The position numbers were made by a program, and so were the translations under genes. The notes under the pieces are model-generated. The model saw only the letters and a list, made by a program, of their open reading frames with translations, had not been told where the DNA came from and did not search any database. Source: Bacteroidota bacterium (GTDB lineage Bacteria; Bacteroidota; Bacteroidia; Chitinophagales; Chitinophagaceae). From it: a DNA stretch of 64,000 nucleotides. Below are positions 52,045 to 61,866 of the stretch, in pieces (the first letter of the stretch is position 1; every line of letters begins with the position of its first letter). The stretch spans positions 32,790-96,789 of the forward strand of contig CANGQJ010000010.1 of the NCBI GenBank assembly GCA_947456625.1. The letters run 5' to 3'.

Positions 52045-52881
52045 TTATCTAATCTTTTTTTCTGCTTCTCGAATAAAGTTAAGTAAAGCATTGTTTATTT
52101 GTTCGGTTGCTTCAAGCATGCCCATATGGCCTACTTGTTTAAGCACTATAACATTATTTGTAGGTAAAAGTTGACTTTGTTTTAAAGAATCTTCAATAGG
52201 TACTGCAATATCTTCCTCTCCTACAATCATCCAAATTGGGATGCGTTGTTGTGTTAGTAAATGGGTATGTGCTTTACGGTTGCGCATGGCCATTACAAAC
52301 TGTATCATGGCCTCTGGGCTTAAATCACTAACGCTATCTATTACGTCCTGAATAACGCCAGGGCTTGAAATTTTAAAAGCATTCCCAAATAAATTTTGCG
52401 TAGCAGTTTCTAAAAATTTTCTGGTCCCATATTCTTGGATAAACGCTGCTATTTTTAACCGACTTTCTTTTTTTGCTGGACTGTCCTCAAAACTAGTGGA
52501 ATGTATTAAACCTAGTCCTATAACATGATTCACATAATAATCAGCAAATGCTAGGCCAATATACCCACCCATGCTATGTCCTAGCACATAATATTTTTCG
52601 ATATGCAAGCTGTGCATGAGTTCATGTAAAACTTCTACATAATGTCGCATACTGGGAGCATGGGAGTGATGTATGTTTAAAGGTTTGCAATGTACACCAG
52701 GTAAATTGGGTGCTATAACACGGTAATATTTGGAAAGAAATTCAATTTGCTTTTTCCAAATGCAATGGTCCTCGCCAAAGCCATGAATTAATAAAATTGC
52801 GGCTTTACTTGTGTTTGTCTCATTATTACCCTCGTCAAAATAGGAAAGTTGGTCCTCGCCATAATCGTAATAATGTAACAT
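52045..52881 (-). CDS. Alpha/beta-fold hydrolase
   Basis: 278 residues. Oxyanion region LIHGFGEDHCIW, nucleophile S103 in GHSMGG, acid in GEEDIAVP, and the catalytic His in VGHMGMLE. No signal peptide, so cytoplasmic. Substrate unknown; the fold includes esterases, haloperoxidases and C-C hydrolases. Flanked on the same strand by DUF4105 and SDR genes. Confidence 0.92.
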   Translation of the reverse strand: MLHYYDYGEDQLSYFDEGNNETNTSKAAILLIHGFGEDHCIWKKQIEFLSKYYRVIAPNLPGVHCKPLNIHHSHAPSMRHYVEVLHELMHSLHIEKYYVLGHSMGGYIGLAFADYYVNHVIGLGLIHSTSFEDSPAKKESRLKIAAFIQEYGTRKFLETATQNLFGNAFKISSPGVIQDVIDSVSDLSPEAMIQFVMAMRNRKAHTHLLTQQRIPIWMIVGEEDIAVPIEDSLKQSQLLPTNNVIVLKQVGHMGMLEATEQINNALLNFIREAEKKIR

Positions 52882-52912
52882 AGTAATGCGTTTAGGCGTT
52901 ATAGAAAATTAA

Positions 52913-54097
52913 TTATAATGCAAACTTCCCTCTCTTAATAAGTTGGGTTTGCAAGAAAAGAGCAGTGATCATAACAACAATCACTGATTTTGAAAAATGT
53001 TGCGGCACCCAGTGGCTCGCTACCATTAAAATAGCTGTGGTTGCAAAAAATATATAACCTAAATAGCCCGTCCATTTTTTTGATATAAAATAAACAGGGA
53101 TTGCCAATAAATACAAAGGGTGTAACCAAATTAAATTATAATTTTCATGACAAGCGGTGTGAAAAGAAAACGCACTCATGTATAATACAAGTGAACCGCT
53201 AATGCCAAAAATAAATAGCAAGCTAAAGTCAAGAACACGCGCAATGCGTTGCGTAATTAAACTATTCCAACTACTAACAAAAATGTATAATAGTAAAAAA
53301 GCAATTAAAAAATTCATTGGGTAACCCCCCTTTATAGCTTGCTTATTGTTGTATTTTATATGATTGGTGGCAATAACTAAATGGTTATTTAGTGCCATTT
53401 TTTTATAAAGCAAAGCTGGTAAAAATGCTTCCTGGTTTAGGTTTGGTGATTGATCCGAAGTGGCACCTAATAATAAATCAATACCCATGCCAATCCAACC
53501 TAATCCATTTTTATAAGGGGCACTTACTATTTCTTCTCTAAATGAGCGAATGCCAATACTATAATTATTAATAGGAGCGTGGGCAAATAAGCCATCCTTT
53601 ATGCGCGTGGTACAGTTGTCGGTAATAAAATTATACAAATAAAAACGGTTGTCTCCAATCATATTTATTTGGAAGGCCTGATACCATTTATATTTTTCCA
53701 ATGGCGTTAATTTAAGCACCTGTTCATGCACATCTCTGCCAAAATATTGGTATTCGTATAAAAAATTGGAATAGGTATCGGCACTTATAAAATACATTAA
53801 ATCACCCTTCATAAATTTTGCAATAAAATTAGGCGTGTTAAAGTCAAAGCTACCGTAGTTAAAAACAAAATCGGTATGATTTACGCTATCAATTACTCGA
53901 ATGGCTGTGTGGCCCCAAATAGTATAAAGGTCGTCGCCAGCATCACAAGTAATTAAACTAAAACGCAGTTTAGTATTTTTAGTACTATCCTGCGCATTAA
54001 TAGTATTGTTTAAAGCAATACTTAAAGTAAATATTGAAAAGAGTAAAATTTTTTTGGAAAATATATTTCCCAATATTGTACTCAATATTTTTTTCAT
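52913..54097 (-). CDS. DUF4105 (Lnb-type N-terminal domain) membrane protein
   Basis: 394 residues: a signal/anchor helix near 15-35, then a periplasmic DUF4105 domain (LITCDAGDDLYTIWGHTAIRV, FNYGSFDFNTPNF, NFITDNCTTRIKDGLF), then about five hydrophobic helices at the C-terminus. The conserved Cys/His residues of this domain (WGHTAI, DNCTTR) look like a papain-like or NlpC-like active site (inference). It lies 7 bases downstream of guaB on the same strand, so probably in its transcript. Confidence 0.88.
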   Translation of the reverse strand: MKKILSTILGNIFSKKILLFSIFTLSIALNNTINAQDSTKNTKLRFSLITCDAGDDLYTIWGHTAIRVIDSVNHTDFVFNYGSFDFNTPNFIAKFMKGDLMYFISADTYSNFLYEYQYFGRDVHEQVLKLTPLEKYKWYQAFQINMIGDNRFYLYNFITDNCTTRIKDGLFAHAPINNYSIGIRSFREEIVSAPYKNGLGWIGMGIDLLLGATSDQSPNLNQEAFLPALLYKKMALNNHLVIATNHIKYNNKQAIKGGYPMNFLIAFLLLYIFVSSWNSLITQRIARVLDFSLLFIFGISGSLVLYMSAFSFHTACHENYNLIWLHPLYLLAIPVYFISKKWTGYLGYIFFATTAILMVASHWVPQHFSKSVIVVMITALFLQTQLIKRGKFAL

Positions 54098-54104
54098 TTA
54101 TTAT

Positions 54105-55586
54105 TTATTTGCGACTATAGTTAGGAGCCTCTTTTGTGATATCAATATCGTGTGCGTGGCTTTCTTTCATACCTGCATTTGTGATTTGTACAAAAGTTGC
54201 ATTTTGTAAATCCTTAACAGTTTTAGCACCACAGTATCCCATACCTGCTTTTAAACCGCCTACAAATTGATAAATAATTTCATTAAGGTTTCCTTTATAT
54301 GCTACACGGCCTTCAATGCCTTCTGGTACAAATTTTTTGCTATCGGTTCCTTCTTGGAAATAACGATCACCACTTCCTTGACCCATGGCACCAATACTTC
54401 CCATACCACGGTAGCCTTTAAACTTTCGTCCTTCGTAAATAATAGTTTCACCAGGGCTTTCTTCGGTACCTGCAAAAATACTTCCCATCATTACACAATT
54501 GGCACCAGCTGCTAATGCTTTTACCATATCGCCTGTATAACGAATTCCGCCGTCGGCAATCACTGGAATATTTTTTCCTTTTAATGCTTTGGTTGCTTCC
54601 ATAATAGCAGTTAACTGAGGAACACCAGCACCAGCAACAATACGTGTTGTACAAATAGATCCAGGCCCAATACCTACTTTCACAGCATCAGCACCAGCAT
54701 TAGCTAATGCCAGCGCGCCTTGAGCAGTTGCAACATTACCAGCAATCACTGGCAGGTTTTTAAAATTCTTTTTTAGCGTTTTCAATGCCTCTATAACACC
54801 CTTGCTATGACCATGTGCACTGTCTAAAGAAACAATGTCAACACCCACTGCATTTAAAGCAGCAGCTCGGTCTAATAAATCCTTGGTAATACCTAATGCT
54901 GCTCCTACAAGTAAACGACCAATATTGTCTTTTACTGCATTTGGGAAAGCGCTTAATTGTAAAATATCACGATAAGTAATTAATCCAATTAATTTCCCTT
55001 GCTTGCTTACTACAGGTAATTTTTCAATTTTATGTTGACGTAATATTTTTTCTGCTTTTCTTAAATCGGTTCCCTCGGGCGCAATAATTAAATTTTGTTT
55101 GGTCATTACTTCGCTCACTTTTCTTTTTCTATCGGTCTCGAAACGTAAGTCACGGTTGGTTAAAATACCTACTAACTTATTTCCTTTGTCAACAATTGGA
55201 ATACCGCCAATTTTATTTTCCTTCATTAAAATTAAAGCGTCACCAATGGTAGCGTTCACTTCTAATGTAATAGGATCTACAATCATGCCACTCTCGCTAC
55301 GTTTAACTTTACGCACTTGCTCGGCTTGACGCTCAATACTCATGTTTTTATGTAGTATACCAATGCCGCCTTCACGTGCAAGTGCAATGGCTAAACTAGC
55401 TTCAGTAACTGTGTCCATAGCTGCGGACAAAATAGGAACATTTAATTGAATGTTTTTGGTAAGATGACTGTAGATTTTTACTTCGGAAGGAAGCATCTCA
55501 GAATAAGCCGGCATTAACAATACGTCGTCGAAAGTTAAACCTTGACCAAAAATGCGTGAGTTGTTGGTAGAATTTCTTGTTGCCAT
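54105..55586 (-). CDS. guaB: Inosine-5'-monophosphate dehydrogenase
   Basis: 493 residues. It oxidises IMP to XMP, the committed step to GMP. It has [17 protein letters not shown] at the start, two CBS domains (about 95-210; [20 protein letters not shown] and [19 protein letters not shown]), and the catalytic Cys in [11 protein letters not shown]. The flap and finger regions are complete ([19 protein letters not shown]). I chose the ATG at 55586 (MATRNSTNN); an ATG 11 codons upstream is less likely. dprA lies upstream, DUF4105 downstream. Confidence 0.96.
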   Translation of the reverse strand: MATRNSTNNSRIFGQGLTFDDVLLMPAYSEMLPSEVKIYSHLTKNIQLNVPILSAAMDTVTEASLAIALAREGGIGILHKNMSIERQAEQVRKVKRSESGMIVDPITLEVNATIGDALILMKENKIGGIPIVDKGNKLVGILTNRDLRFETDRKRKVSEVMTKQNLIIAPEGTDLRKAEKILRQHKIEKLPVVSKQGKLIGLITYRDILQLSAFPNAVKDNIGRLLVGAALGITKDLLDRAAALNAVGVDIVSLDSAHGHSKGVIEALKTLKKNFKNLPVIAGNVATAQGALALANAGADAVKVGIGPGSICTTRIVAGAGVPQLTAIMEATKALKGKNIPVIADGGIRYTGDMVKALAAGANCVMMGSIFAGTEESPGETIIYEGRKFKGYRGMGSIGAMGQGSGDRYFQEGTDSKKFVPEGIEGRVAYKGNLNEIIYQFVGGLKAGMGYCGAKTVKDLQNATFVQITNAGMKESHAHDIDITKEAPNYSRK

Positions 55587-55652
55587 AGGCAAAGGTAGCT
55601 TTTTGGCGCATTTAGGCAAAATTGTTTTTTATTTACATTGATTTACAGTGCT

Positions 55653-56750
55653 TTAAGTAGCTAAGTATAAGTTGCCAGCCAATAATTGAATATGGCCATT
55701 AAGTTCCAATTGTAATAAATAACTTGCGAGTTCGCTACTTGTAATAGCCAATTGACTAGCAATAATATCCACATGAATGGGACCCTGGGTTTGAATAAAC
55801 ATATAAATACATTTTGCAATTGGGTCTAGAATAATATTTTTTTGCATGGGTTTAATAACAAAAATTTTTTGTTCATTGGGCAAAGGCCAATGCATATCCT
55901 CTAGTAATTGTAAAGGGCTGTGGTACATGGTTGCTATATTATTTTGAATAAGATACAAACATCCCGTACTTTTTGAATCATGGATTTTTCCTGGTACTGC
56001 AAAAACTTCTCGGTCATAACCTCTTGACAAGTTTGCAGATATCATGCTGCCTCCTTTTAAATCACTTTCAATAACAATAGTTGCATCACTCATACCTGCA
56101 ACTATTCTATTGCGTTTAGGAAACTGAAAAGTCATAGTGGGTGTTTTAGATAAACATTCTGTGATGAGTCCTCCATTATTTTGCAACATTTTTATAGCAA
56201 GTCCTCGGTGTTCGTTGGGGTAAATGGTATCTAACCCATGGGCAAGTACACCCCAGGTAGGTAGCTTAGTTGTAAGCGCAGCTTGGTGTGCAATACCATC
56301 AACACCAAGTGCTAGGCCACTTACAACGCCTATTTTTAAATGGGTTAAACCTTCTAATAATTCTGTGACCACTTTTTTTACTTGAAAAGTATGTTGTCTT
56401 GTACCTACAATACTTATGAGTTGAGGTAAGTTAAAATGATCAGACCCTTTAAGAAATAATAAGTTTGGAGGGTCGCTAATATTTGCAAGCCTGTTTGGGT
56501 AATAGGCATTTAAAATTGAAAAACATTGTATTGCATTTTTATCAATAAATTTTAATTCTGCTTCAGCTTTAATTAATGGCCAATCAGAATTATTTTTTTT
56601 ACGATACTTGAAAATATTAAACGCCGATTTGTAAAACCTAAGCATTTTTACTTTTTGTTTTTCACCAACTTCTTTATACATGCTAAATGCAATGGCGTAA
56701 AAAAGTTCTTCTTCGTATGTACTGATATTTTTTTCCTTGAATGTATTCAT
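55653..56750 (-). CDS. dprA: DNA-processing protein DprA
   Basis: 365 residues. DprA loads RecA on incoming single-stranded DNA during transformation. Rossmann-like core: YPNRLANISDPPNLLFLKG, SIVGTRQHT, VVSGLALGVDGIAHQAAL, FPKRNRIVAGMSDATIVIES, GREV-type YDREVFAVPG. A C-terminal winged-helix (DML1-like) of about 60 residues follows. Present in most bacteria whether competent or not. Confidence 0.94.
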   Translation of the reverse strand: MNTFKEKNISTYEEELFYAIAFSMYKEVGEKQKVKMLRFYKSAFNIFKYRKKNNSDWPLIKAEAELKFIDKNAIQCFSILNAYYPNRLANISDPPNLLFLKGSDHFNLPQLISIVGTRQHTFQVKKVVTELLEGLTHLKIGVVSGLALGVDGIAHQAALTTKLPTWGVLAHGLDTIYPNEHRGLAIKMLQNNGGLITECLSKTPTMTFQFPKRNRIVAGMSDATIVIESDLKGGSMISANLSRGYDREVFAVPGKIHDSKSTGCLYLIQNNIATMYHSPLQLLEDMHWPLPNEQKIFVIKPMQKNIILDPIAKCIYMFIQTQGPIHVDIIASQLAITSSELASYLLQLELNGHIQLLAGNLYLAT

Positions 56751-56813
56751 GCGCTAAACATCGCATAAATACCATTGTGTTTATGAAGTATAAATACGCA
56801 AAAAAGTAAATGA

Positions 56814-58691
56814 CTAAGGGATTGAAATGGTAAAGCTAGTACGTCGATTTTGTGCCCTGCCAGCTTCGGTTATATTGTCTGCAATTGGCTTACTATCTCC
56901 AAAACCTTTGGTAGTAATGCGGTTAAAGGAAATGCCTTTATCCATTAAATACATTGCAATTGCTTGGGCACGTTTGGTTGATAAAATTAAATTGTTTGCA
57001 GGGTTGCCTGTATTATCGGTATGGCCTTCAATTAAAATATTTGCGTTTGGTGTTGTTTGCAAATAATTTAAAAGGGCATTTAATTCATTGTTGGAACTAG
57101 CAAGTAATTTTGCTGCGTTTAATTCAAAGAAAACATTATTAAAGTTTTTAGAGAATTGCTTTTGAATTGGATTTAATTTAAATAAAACTGTGGTGCCCTG
57201 TAGTTCATTTAATTTTTCTTTATTTAATAGCATACTTGCATAATCATGTTTAGGACTATTTACTTGTATACCTAAACTATCAAAATAGGGAAGTGCTAAA
57301 ACAAAATAGCCGCTAGTGTCTACATTAATTTGCATAAACTTGGCAGTATCACTTGGGTCTGCAAGTTTAACGTTGCCAGATATAGGTTTAAGAGTGATAG
57401 CATCTTTTATTATACCATTAAAATAATAGGTCTTATTTGCAAATGCAATTTCCGGTAGGGTTACTTTATAAATATCTAAATCGCCTCTGCTGTCTGGCCT
57501 GTCACTTGCTATATATCCTTCCTTGCCATTACTTGTAATTGCAACACTTGCTTCGTTTTCATTGGTATTAATAGGGTATCCTAAATTAATGGGTTTACTC
57601 CAGCTGCCATCTATTTTTTTATGTGATACAAATAAATCGGCGCCTCCAAAACCGGGCCATCCATTGGAAGAAAAATATAAAGTTTTATTATCGGCATGAA
57701 TAAAAGGAGTTTGTTCGTCGCCTGCTGTATTAATAGTAGGGCCTAAATTAATAGCTTCTTTCCAGCCGCCTCTTTCATTTTTATAGGAGACATACAAATC
57801 AATGCCACCATATCCGCCAGGCATATTGCTACAAAAATAAAGTGCTTGTCCATCGGGTGAAATACTTGGTGCACTTTCCCACCAGTCGGTATTTACATTT
57901 GGGCCAAGGTTTCTGGGCATGGACCAACCACTATCGGTTTTGGTTACTTTATAAATGTCATACCTGCCAAGTCCCATCTCGTTGTATTCGGCCGAGTAAT
58001 ATAAAGTATGCAAATCCGAAGAAAGACTAGGGGCTCCTTTTTTATCTGCCACATTTAATTTATCTGATAATGGAACGGCTTTACTAAAATTATTTTTTGA
58101 GTAAGTGCTGTATAAAAAATCTTCGCGTCTTATGCCGTCTTTTCTCATAAAAACAAGTAAACTATCTTGCACTGTTACTGTTGGGAAATATTCGGCATTA
58201 TTGGTATTCACACTATCTCCAACATTGGTTACTTTTACTATTGGATTTACGGGGTGTGCTTTTGCAAATTCACAAATTTGTTTTAAACTTTTATAACTTT
58301 TTATCAAATAATCTGGAACTACATTATTTAAGTTTCCAATTAACTCATATGCTTTAGTATAATTGCCCAAACTAGCATAGGCATTAGCATATTTCACATA
58401 ATAAGGTAGGCAACTTAAACTATCTTTTTTCAGTGCTATTTCAAAAACCGTTACTGCGTTTTGATTTTGTTTTAAGTTAAGGTGCACCTGAAAAAGGGCA
58501 ATGTATGCGTCTGTAAAATTACTATCTTTGGCAATAGTTTGGTTTAAATAAAATAAGGCTTGGTTAAAATCCCCTTCCTCCATAGCATTGGCCGATTTTT
58601 CAAATAATTTTTGTGCTGCACTATTGTTTTGCGCAGTAATATTATTATAGGAAAGAAAAATAATAAAAAATAGTAAAAGCCTACTTTTCAT
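56814..58691 (-). CDS. OmpA-family protein with TPR and PD40 repeats
   Basis: 625 residues with a signal peptide (LLLFFIIFLSYNNITAQ). TPR-like repeats (about 25-130; AMEEGDFNQALFYLNQTI) are followed by PD40/WD40-like repeats (about 195-420; SSDLHTLYYSAEYNEMG, SPDGQALYFCSNMPGG, ADNKTLYFSSNGWPGFGG). A short linker domain leads to an OmpA peptidoglycan-binding domain (about 515-625; ILIEGHTDNTGNPANNLILS, RAQNRRTSFTI). These are outer-membrane/periplasmic proteins that tie the membrane to murein; close relatives (PorE/SprE-like) act with type IX secretion. That role here is only possible. Confidence 0.9.
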   Translation of the reverse strand: MKSRLLLFFIIFLSYNNITAQNNSAAQKLFEKSANAMEEGDFNQALFYLNQTIAKDSNFTDAYIALFQVHLNLKQNQNAVTVFEIALKKDSLSCLPYYVKYANAYASLGNYTKAYELIGNLNNVVPDYLIKSYKSLKQICEFAKAHPVNPIVKVTNVGDSVNTNNAEYFPTVTVQDSLLVFMRKDGIRREDFLYSTYSKNNFSKAVPLSDKLNVADKKGAPSLSSDLHTLYYSAEYNEMGLGRYDIYKVTKTDSGWSMPRNLGPNVNTDWWESAPSISPDGQALYFCSNMPGGYGGIDLYVSYKNERGGWKEAINLGPTINTAGDEQTPFIHADNKTLYFSSNGWPGFGGADLFVSHKKIDGSWSKPINLGYPINTNENEASVAITSNGKEGYIASDRPDSRGDLDIYKVTLPEIAFANKTYYFNGIIKDAITLKPISGNVKLADPSDTAKFMQINVDTSGYFVLALPYFDSLGIQVNSPKHDYASMLLNKEKLNELQGTTVLFKLNPIQKQFSKNFNNVFFELNAAKLLASSNNELNALLNYLQTTPNANILIEGHTDNTGNPANNLILSTKRAQAIAMYLMDKGISFNRITTKGFGDSKPIADNITEAGRAQNRRTSFTISIP

Positions 58692-58719
58692 AAAGGGATT
58701 TATAATGTAAATATAACTA

Positions 58720-59334
58720 TTATGGAACTTGAATAAACTTATGAAGCTGTGCGCTTAATTCCCATTTAGGATTTTCCTTTATGTATTCAATTACTGTAGG
58801 AGTGATTTGCGCATGTTTATCCCACTCGGGTTGTAAGTATAGTTTACAATTTTGATTGGTGCGTGTTGCATGCTTTTCGGCCCATTCAAAATCGGAGTTA
58901 TTAAATACAACTACTTTTAATTCCGAAGCAAGTGGCAAATTCTCAAGTAGTGGCGCTTTAAATTTTTTGGGTGATAAACATACCCAGTCCCAGTTTCCGG
59001 ACATAGGGCTTGATCCCGAAGTTTCAATGTTGGTTTGAAATCCAGCTGCTTTTAAGGCAGTTGTTAGGGGGTCTAAATTATAAAGTAAAGGCTCGCCACC
59101 CGTTACAATGGCTAAGCGAGCTGGATGTGCAAGTGCACTATTTACAATTTCTTGAATACTTAATACGGGGTGTTTGCTTGCATCCCAACTGTCTTTTACA
59201 TCACACCAAACACAACCAACATCACATCCTGCCAAGCGAATAAAATAAGCAGCTTTGCCTTGATGATATCCTTCGCCTTGCAAAGAATAAAACATTTCCA
59301 TTACTGGATAAGAAGTAGTTGGGATATTGCTCAT
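58720..59334 (-). CDS. queE: 7-carboxy-7-deazaguanine synthase
   Basis: Radical SAM enzyme of 204 residues in queuosine/7-deazaguanine synthesis. Substrate cap EMFYSLQGEGYHQGKAAYFI precedes the cluster cysteines C37-x3-C41-x2-C44 (AGCDVGCVWCDVKDSW); the SAM GGE motif is IVTGGEPLL. It is of the compact type. queC, queD and queF are not nearby, so the pathway is scattered. It lies 16 bases downstream of folD on the same strand. Confidence 0.94.
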   Translation of the reverse strand: MSNIPTTSYPVMEMFYSLQGEGYHQGKAAYFIRLAGCDVGCVWCDVKDSWDASKHPVLSIQEIVNSALAHPARLAIVTGGEPLLYNLDPLTTALKAAGFQTNIETSGSSPMSGNWDWVCLSPKKFKAPLLENLPLASELKVVVFNNSDFEWAEKHATRTNQNCKLYLQPEWDKHAQITPTVIEYIKENPKWELSAQLHKFIQVP

Positions 59335-59350
59335 GATAAATGAAAACTAA

Positions 59351-60241
59351 TTAATTATGGTAAAATTTACCTTCATATGCTTTCATGGTATTCATTAGTA
59401 AACCTGCAATGGTCATAAGCCCAACTCCACCTGGAACAGGTGTTACTGCCGATGCTTTAGTAATTGCTTGCTCATAATTTATATCGCCTTTTATACGAAA
59501 ACCTTTTTTTGCAGTAGCATCCTCCACTCTGGTAATGCCAACGTCTATAATTACTGCACCAGGCTTAATCATAGCTGCATTTACAAATTCAGGAATACCA
59601 ACTGCTACCACTAAAATATCGGCTAGTTGTGTAAGTTTTATAAGTTCCTCTTTAGGCGTGTATCTGTGACATAGTGTAACAGTTGCATCGCCCTTAGGAC
59701 GGTTGCCACTTAATAATATACTCATGGGTCTGCCTACAATATTGCTACGTCCAATGACTACAACATGTTTTCCTTTGGTTTCAATTTTATAATATTCAAG
59801 CATTAATAAAACACCAAAAGGGGTAGCTGGAATAAAGGTGTCTAAGCCTTGTACCATTCTTCCAATATTCATTGGATGAAAACCATCAACGTCTTTATCA
59901 GGATGGATGGCTTCAATTATTTTTTCGTCATTAATGTGTTTTGGCAAAGGCAATTGAACCAGGATGCCGTCAACCGTTTTATCATTGTTTAATTCATGAA
60001 TTTTTGCTAGCAAATCCAATTCTGCAACATTATCATCAAAACGAATTAAGGAACTTCCAAAACCCGTTTCTTCACAATTTTTTACTTTACTTGCCACATA
60101 GGTTTCACTTGCACCATTATTACCCACTAAAATAGCGGCTAAATGTGGGGTTCTTTTTCCAGCGGCTTTTAAGGCTTGTGTTTTTTGTAAAAGGATTGCT
60201 TTTACTGATGCGGAGGCTACTTTTCCATCTAATACTAACAT
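59351..60241 (-). CDS. folD: Bifunctional methylenetetrahydrofolate dehydrogenase/cyclohydrolase
   Basis: 296 residues. It interconverts methylene-, methenyl- and formyl-tetrahydrofolate. Active-site YVASKVKNCEETG (with catalytic Lys), GILVQLPLP, VDGFHPMNIGR, cofactor loop GRSNIVGRPMS and the C-terminal PVPGGVGLMTIAGL are all present. It uses the methylene-THF made by GlyA. Divergent from the DUF3467 gene. Confidence 0.97.
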   Translation of the reverse strand: MLVLDGKVASASVKAILLQKTQALKAAGKRTPHLAAILVGNNGASETYVASKVKNCEETGFGSSLIRFDDNVAELDLLAKIHELNNDKTVDGILVQLPLPKHINDEKIIEAIHPDKDVDGFHPMNIGRMVQGLDTFIPATPFGVLLMLEYYKIETKGKHVVVIGRSNIVGRPMSILLSGNRPKGDATVTLCHRYTPKEELIKLTQLADILVVAVGIPEFVNAAMIKPGAVIIDVGITRVEDATAKKGFRIKGDINYEQAITKASAVTPVPGGVGLMTIAGLLMNTMKAYEGKFYHN

Positions 60242-60303
60242 GGCGCAAATTTAGTTCATAGAAATGCAGTGGTAGAATTTTTTTTTAAACATTTCATCCC
60301 CTG

Positions 60304-60311
60304 TATCTTTG
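60304..60311 (+). promoter_or_regulatory. -7 promoter element of the DUF3467 gene
   Basis: TATCTTTG matches TAnnTTTG, 16 bases before the ATG at 60328. No clear -33 box. Confidence 0.45.
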
Positions 60312-60327
60312 CTCCTCAAATAATAAT

Positions 60328-60636
60328 ATGGAACAAAATCCCAACCAGCCCTTAAATATTGAAATTAGCGAGGAAATTGCCGAAGGTGCTTATGCCAATC
60401 TGGCTATCATAACCCATAGCAATGCCGAGTTTGTAATAGATTTCGTGAATGTGATGCCAGGGACACCCAAGAGCAAAGTTAAGTCAAGAGTAATTTTGAC
60501 TCCAATGCATGCCAAGCGTTTTATGAAAGCCTTGGTTGAGAATGTTGAAAGGTATGAGGAGGCCAATGGGCCTATTGGGGATATTTCACCCGTGGAAATT
60601 CCCATGAATTTTGGTGGCCCTACTGCACAGGCATAA
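60328..60636 (+). CDS. DUF3467 protein
   Basis: 102 residues, cytoplasmic. Pattern NIEISEEIAEGAYANLAIITHS, AEFVIDFVNVMPG, SRVILTPMHAKRFMKALVENV matches the small DUF3467 family, widespread in Bacteroidota and archaea and of unknown function. Monocistronic; prs follows after 134 bases with its own -7 element. Confidence 0.9.
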   Translation: MEQNPNQPLNIEISEEIAEGAYANLAIITHSNAEFVIDFVNVMPGTPKSKVKSRVILTPMHAKRFMKALVENVERYEEANGPIGDISPVEIPMNFGGPTAQA

Positions 60637-60743
60637 CCGTACATAAGGATATAAATTTGATGTAAAAAATAGAATTTTATCCTACGTTAATGACTTGTTG
60701 AAAAGTAGCAGCAGTATTGTTTCTAATTTGCTACACAGAATGA

Positions 60744-60751
60744 TAACTTTG
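60744..60751 (+). promoter_or_regulatory. -7 promoter element of prs
   Basis: TAACTTTG, perfect TAnnTTTG match, 19 bases before the prs ATG. The best TTG (60717-60719) is 24 bases upstream, longer than usual. Confidence 0.45.
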
Positions 60752-60770
60752 AACCACATTTAACCACCTC

Positions 60771-61724
60771 ATGAATCCTTCTGTTAAAATATTTGCCGGA
60801 ACCGGCTCCACTGCATTAGCTGAAAAAATTGCCCAACGTTTTGGTGCACCTATTGGTAAAATAAATATCCAAAAATTTAGTGATGGCGAGTTTCAGCCCA
60901 TTTTCTTGGAAAGTGTGCGTGGGGACTATGTTTTTTTAGTACAAAGTACTTATGCCCCTACCGACAATTTATTTGAATTATTATTAATGATCGACGCTGC
61001 AAAGCGTGCCAGTGCTTATAAAATTATTGTAGTCATTCCTTATTATGGTTTTGCTCGTCAGGATCGTAAGGACAAACCAAGGGTGGCGATTGGCGCAAAA
61101 TTAATTGCCACTTTATTAGAAGCTGCAGGTGCAAACAGAGTAATTACTATGGACTTACATGCTGCACAAATACAGGGTTTCTTTGATGTTCCGGTGGATC
61201 ACCTGGATAGCTCGGCTATATTTATTCCATATATAGAGTCTTTAAAATTAGAAAACCTTTGTTTTGCTGCACCAGATGTAGGAAGTACCAATCGTGTGCG
61301 TGAAGTGGCAAATTACTTTAACGCCGAAATGGTTATTTGTGATAAGCACCGTAAACGTGCCAATGAAATTGCAAGCATGGTTGTGATTGGGGATGTTGCC
61401 GGAAAAGACATTGTATTGGTAGATGATATTTGTGATACAGGAGGAACTTTAGTGAAGGCAGCTGCTTTATTAAAGGAAAAAGGAGCAAGAACAGTGCGTG
61501 CGTTAATTACACATCCAGTATTAAGCGGTAAGGCCTATGAAAATATCGAAAATTCTATTTTAGAAGAATTGGTGGTTTGCGATACCATTCCATTGGCCCA
61601 TGCTTCTCCAAAAATTAAAGTGGTGACTGTTGCGGACCTATTTGCAATAGCCATTAGAAATGCCTATGAAAATAAGAGTATTACAAGCTTATTTGTACAC
61701 TCCCAATTAAAGGCAAGAGGTTAA
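60771..61724 (+). CDS. prs: Ribose-phosphate pyrophosphokinase
   Basis: 317 residues. It makes PRPP from ribose-5-phosphate and ATP for purine, pyrimidine, His and Trp synthesis. Motifs: KFSDGEFQPIFLESVRGDYVF (in parts), PYYGFARQDRKDKPR flexible loop, TMDLHAAQIQGFFDVPVD, and the PRPP-binding loop VDDICDTGGTL. Followed by a terminator, then rplY and pth, a frequent Bacteroidota order. Confidence 0.97.
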   Translation: MNPSVKIFAGTGSTALAEKIAQRFGAPIGKINIQKFSDGEFQPIFLESVRGDYVFLVQSTYAPTDNLFELLLMIDAAKRASAYKIIVVIPYYGFARQDRKDKPRVAIGAKLIATLLEAAGANRVITMDLHAAQIQGFFDVPVDHLDSSAIFIPYIESLKLENLCFAAPDVGSTNRVREVANYFNAEMVICDKHRKRANEIASMVVIGDVAGKDIVLVDDICDTGGTLVKAAALLKEKGARTVRALITHPVLSGKAYENIENSILEELVVCDTIPLAHASPKIKVVTVADLFAIAIRNAYENKSITSLFVHSQLKARG

Positions 61725-61748
61725 AAATCAATTATTTAGATAATATTA

Positions 61749-61776
61749 AGTAGCAGCCTTGGTTGCTACTTTTTTA
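61749..61776 (+). terminator. Terminator of prs
   Basis: AGTAGCA / TGCTACT stem, 8-base loop, then TTTTTTATTT. It partly overlaps the probable -33 box of the rplY promoter. Confidence 0.75.
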
Positions 61777-61789
61777 TTTCCTATCTTCG
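61759..61789 (+). promoter_or_regulatory. Promoter of rplY
   Basis: TTG (61759-61761), 20 bases, TATCTTCG (61782-61789). The -33 box lies inside the loop and arm of the prs terminator. Confidence 0.45.
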
Positions 61790-61866
61790 CGCTCCATTAT
61801 TGAGAACGAGTAATGGGCATGATTTATGCAAGTAAATCATATTTTAAAAAAACAAATAGATCTCAA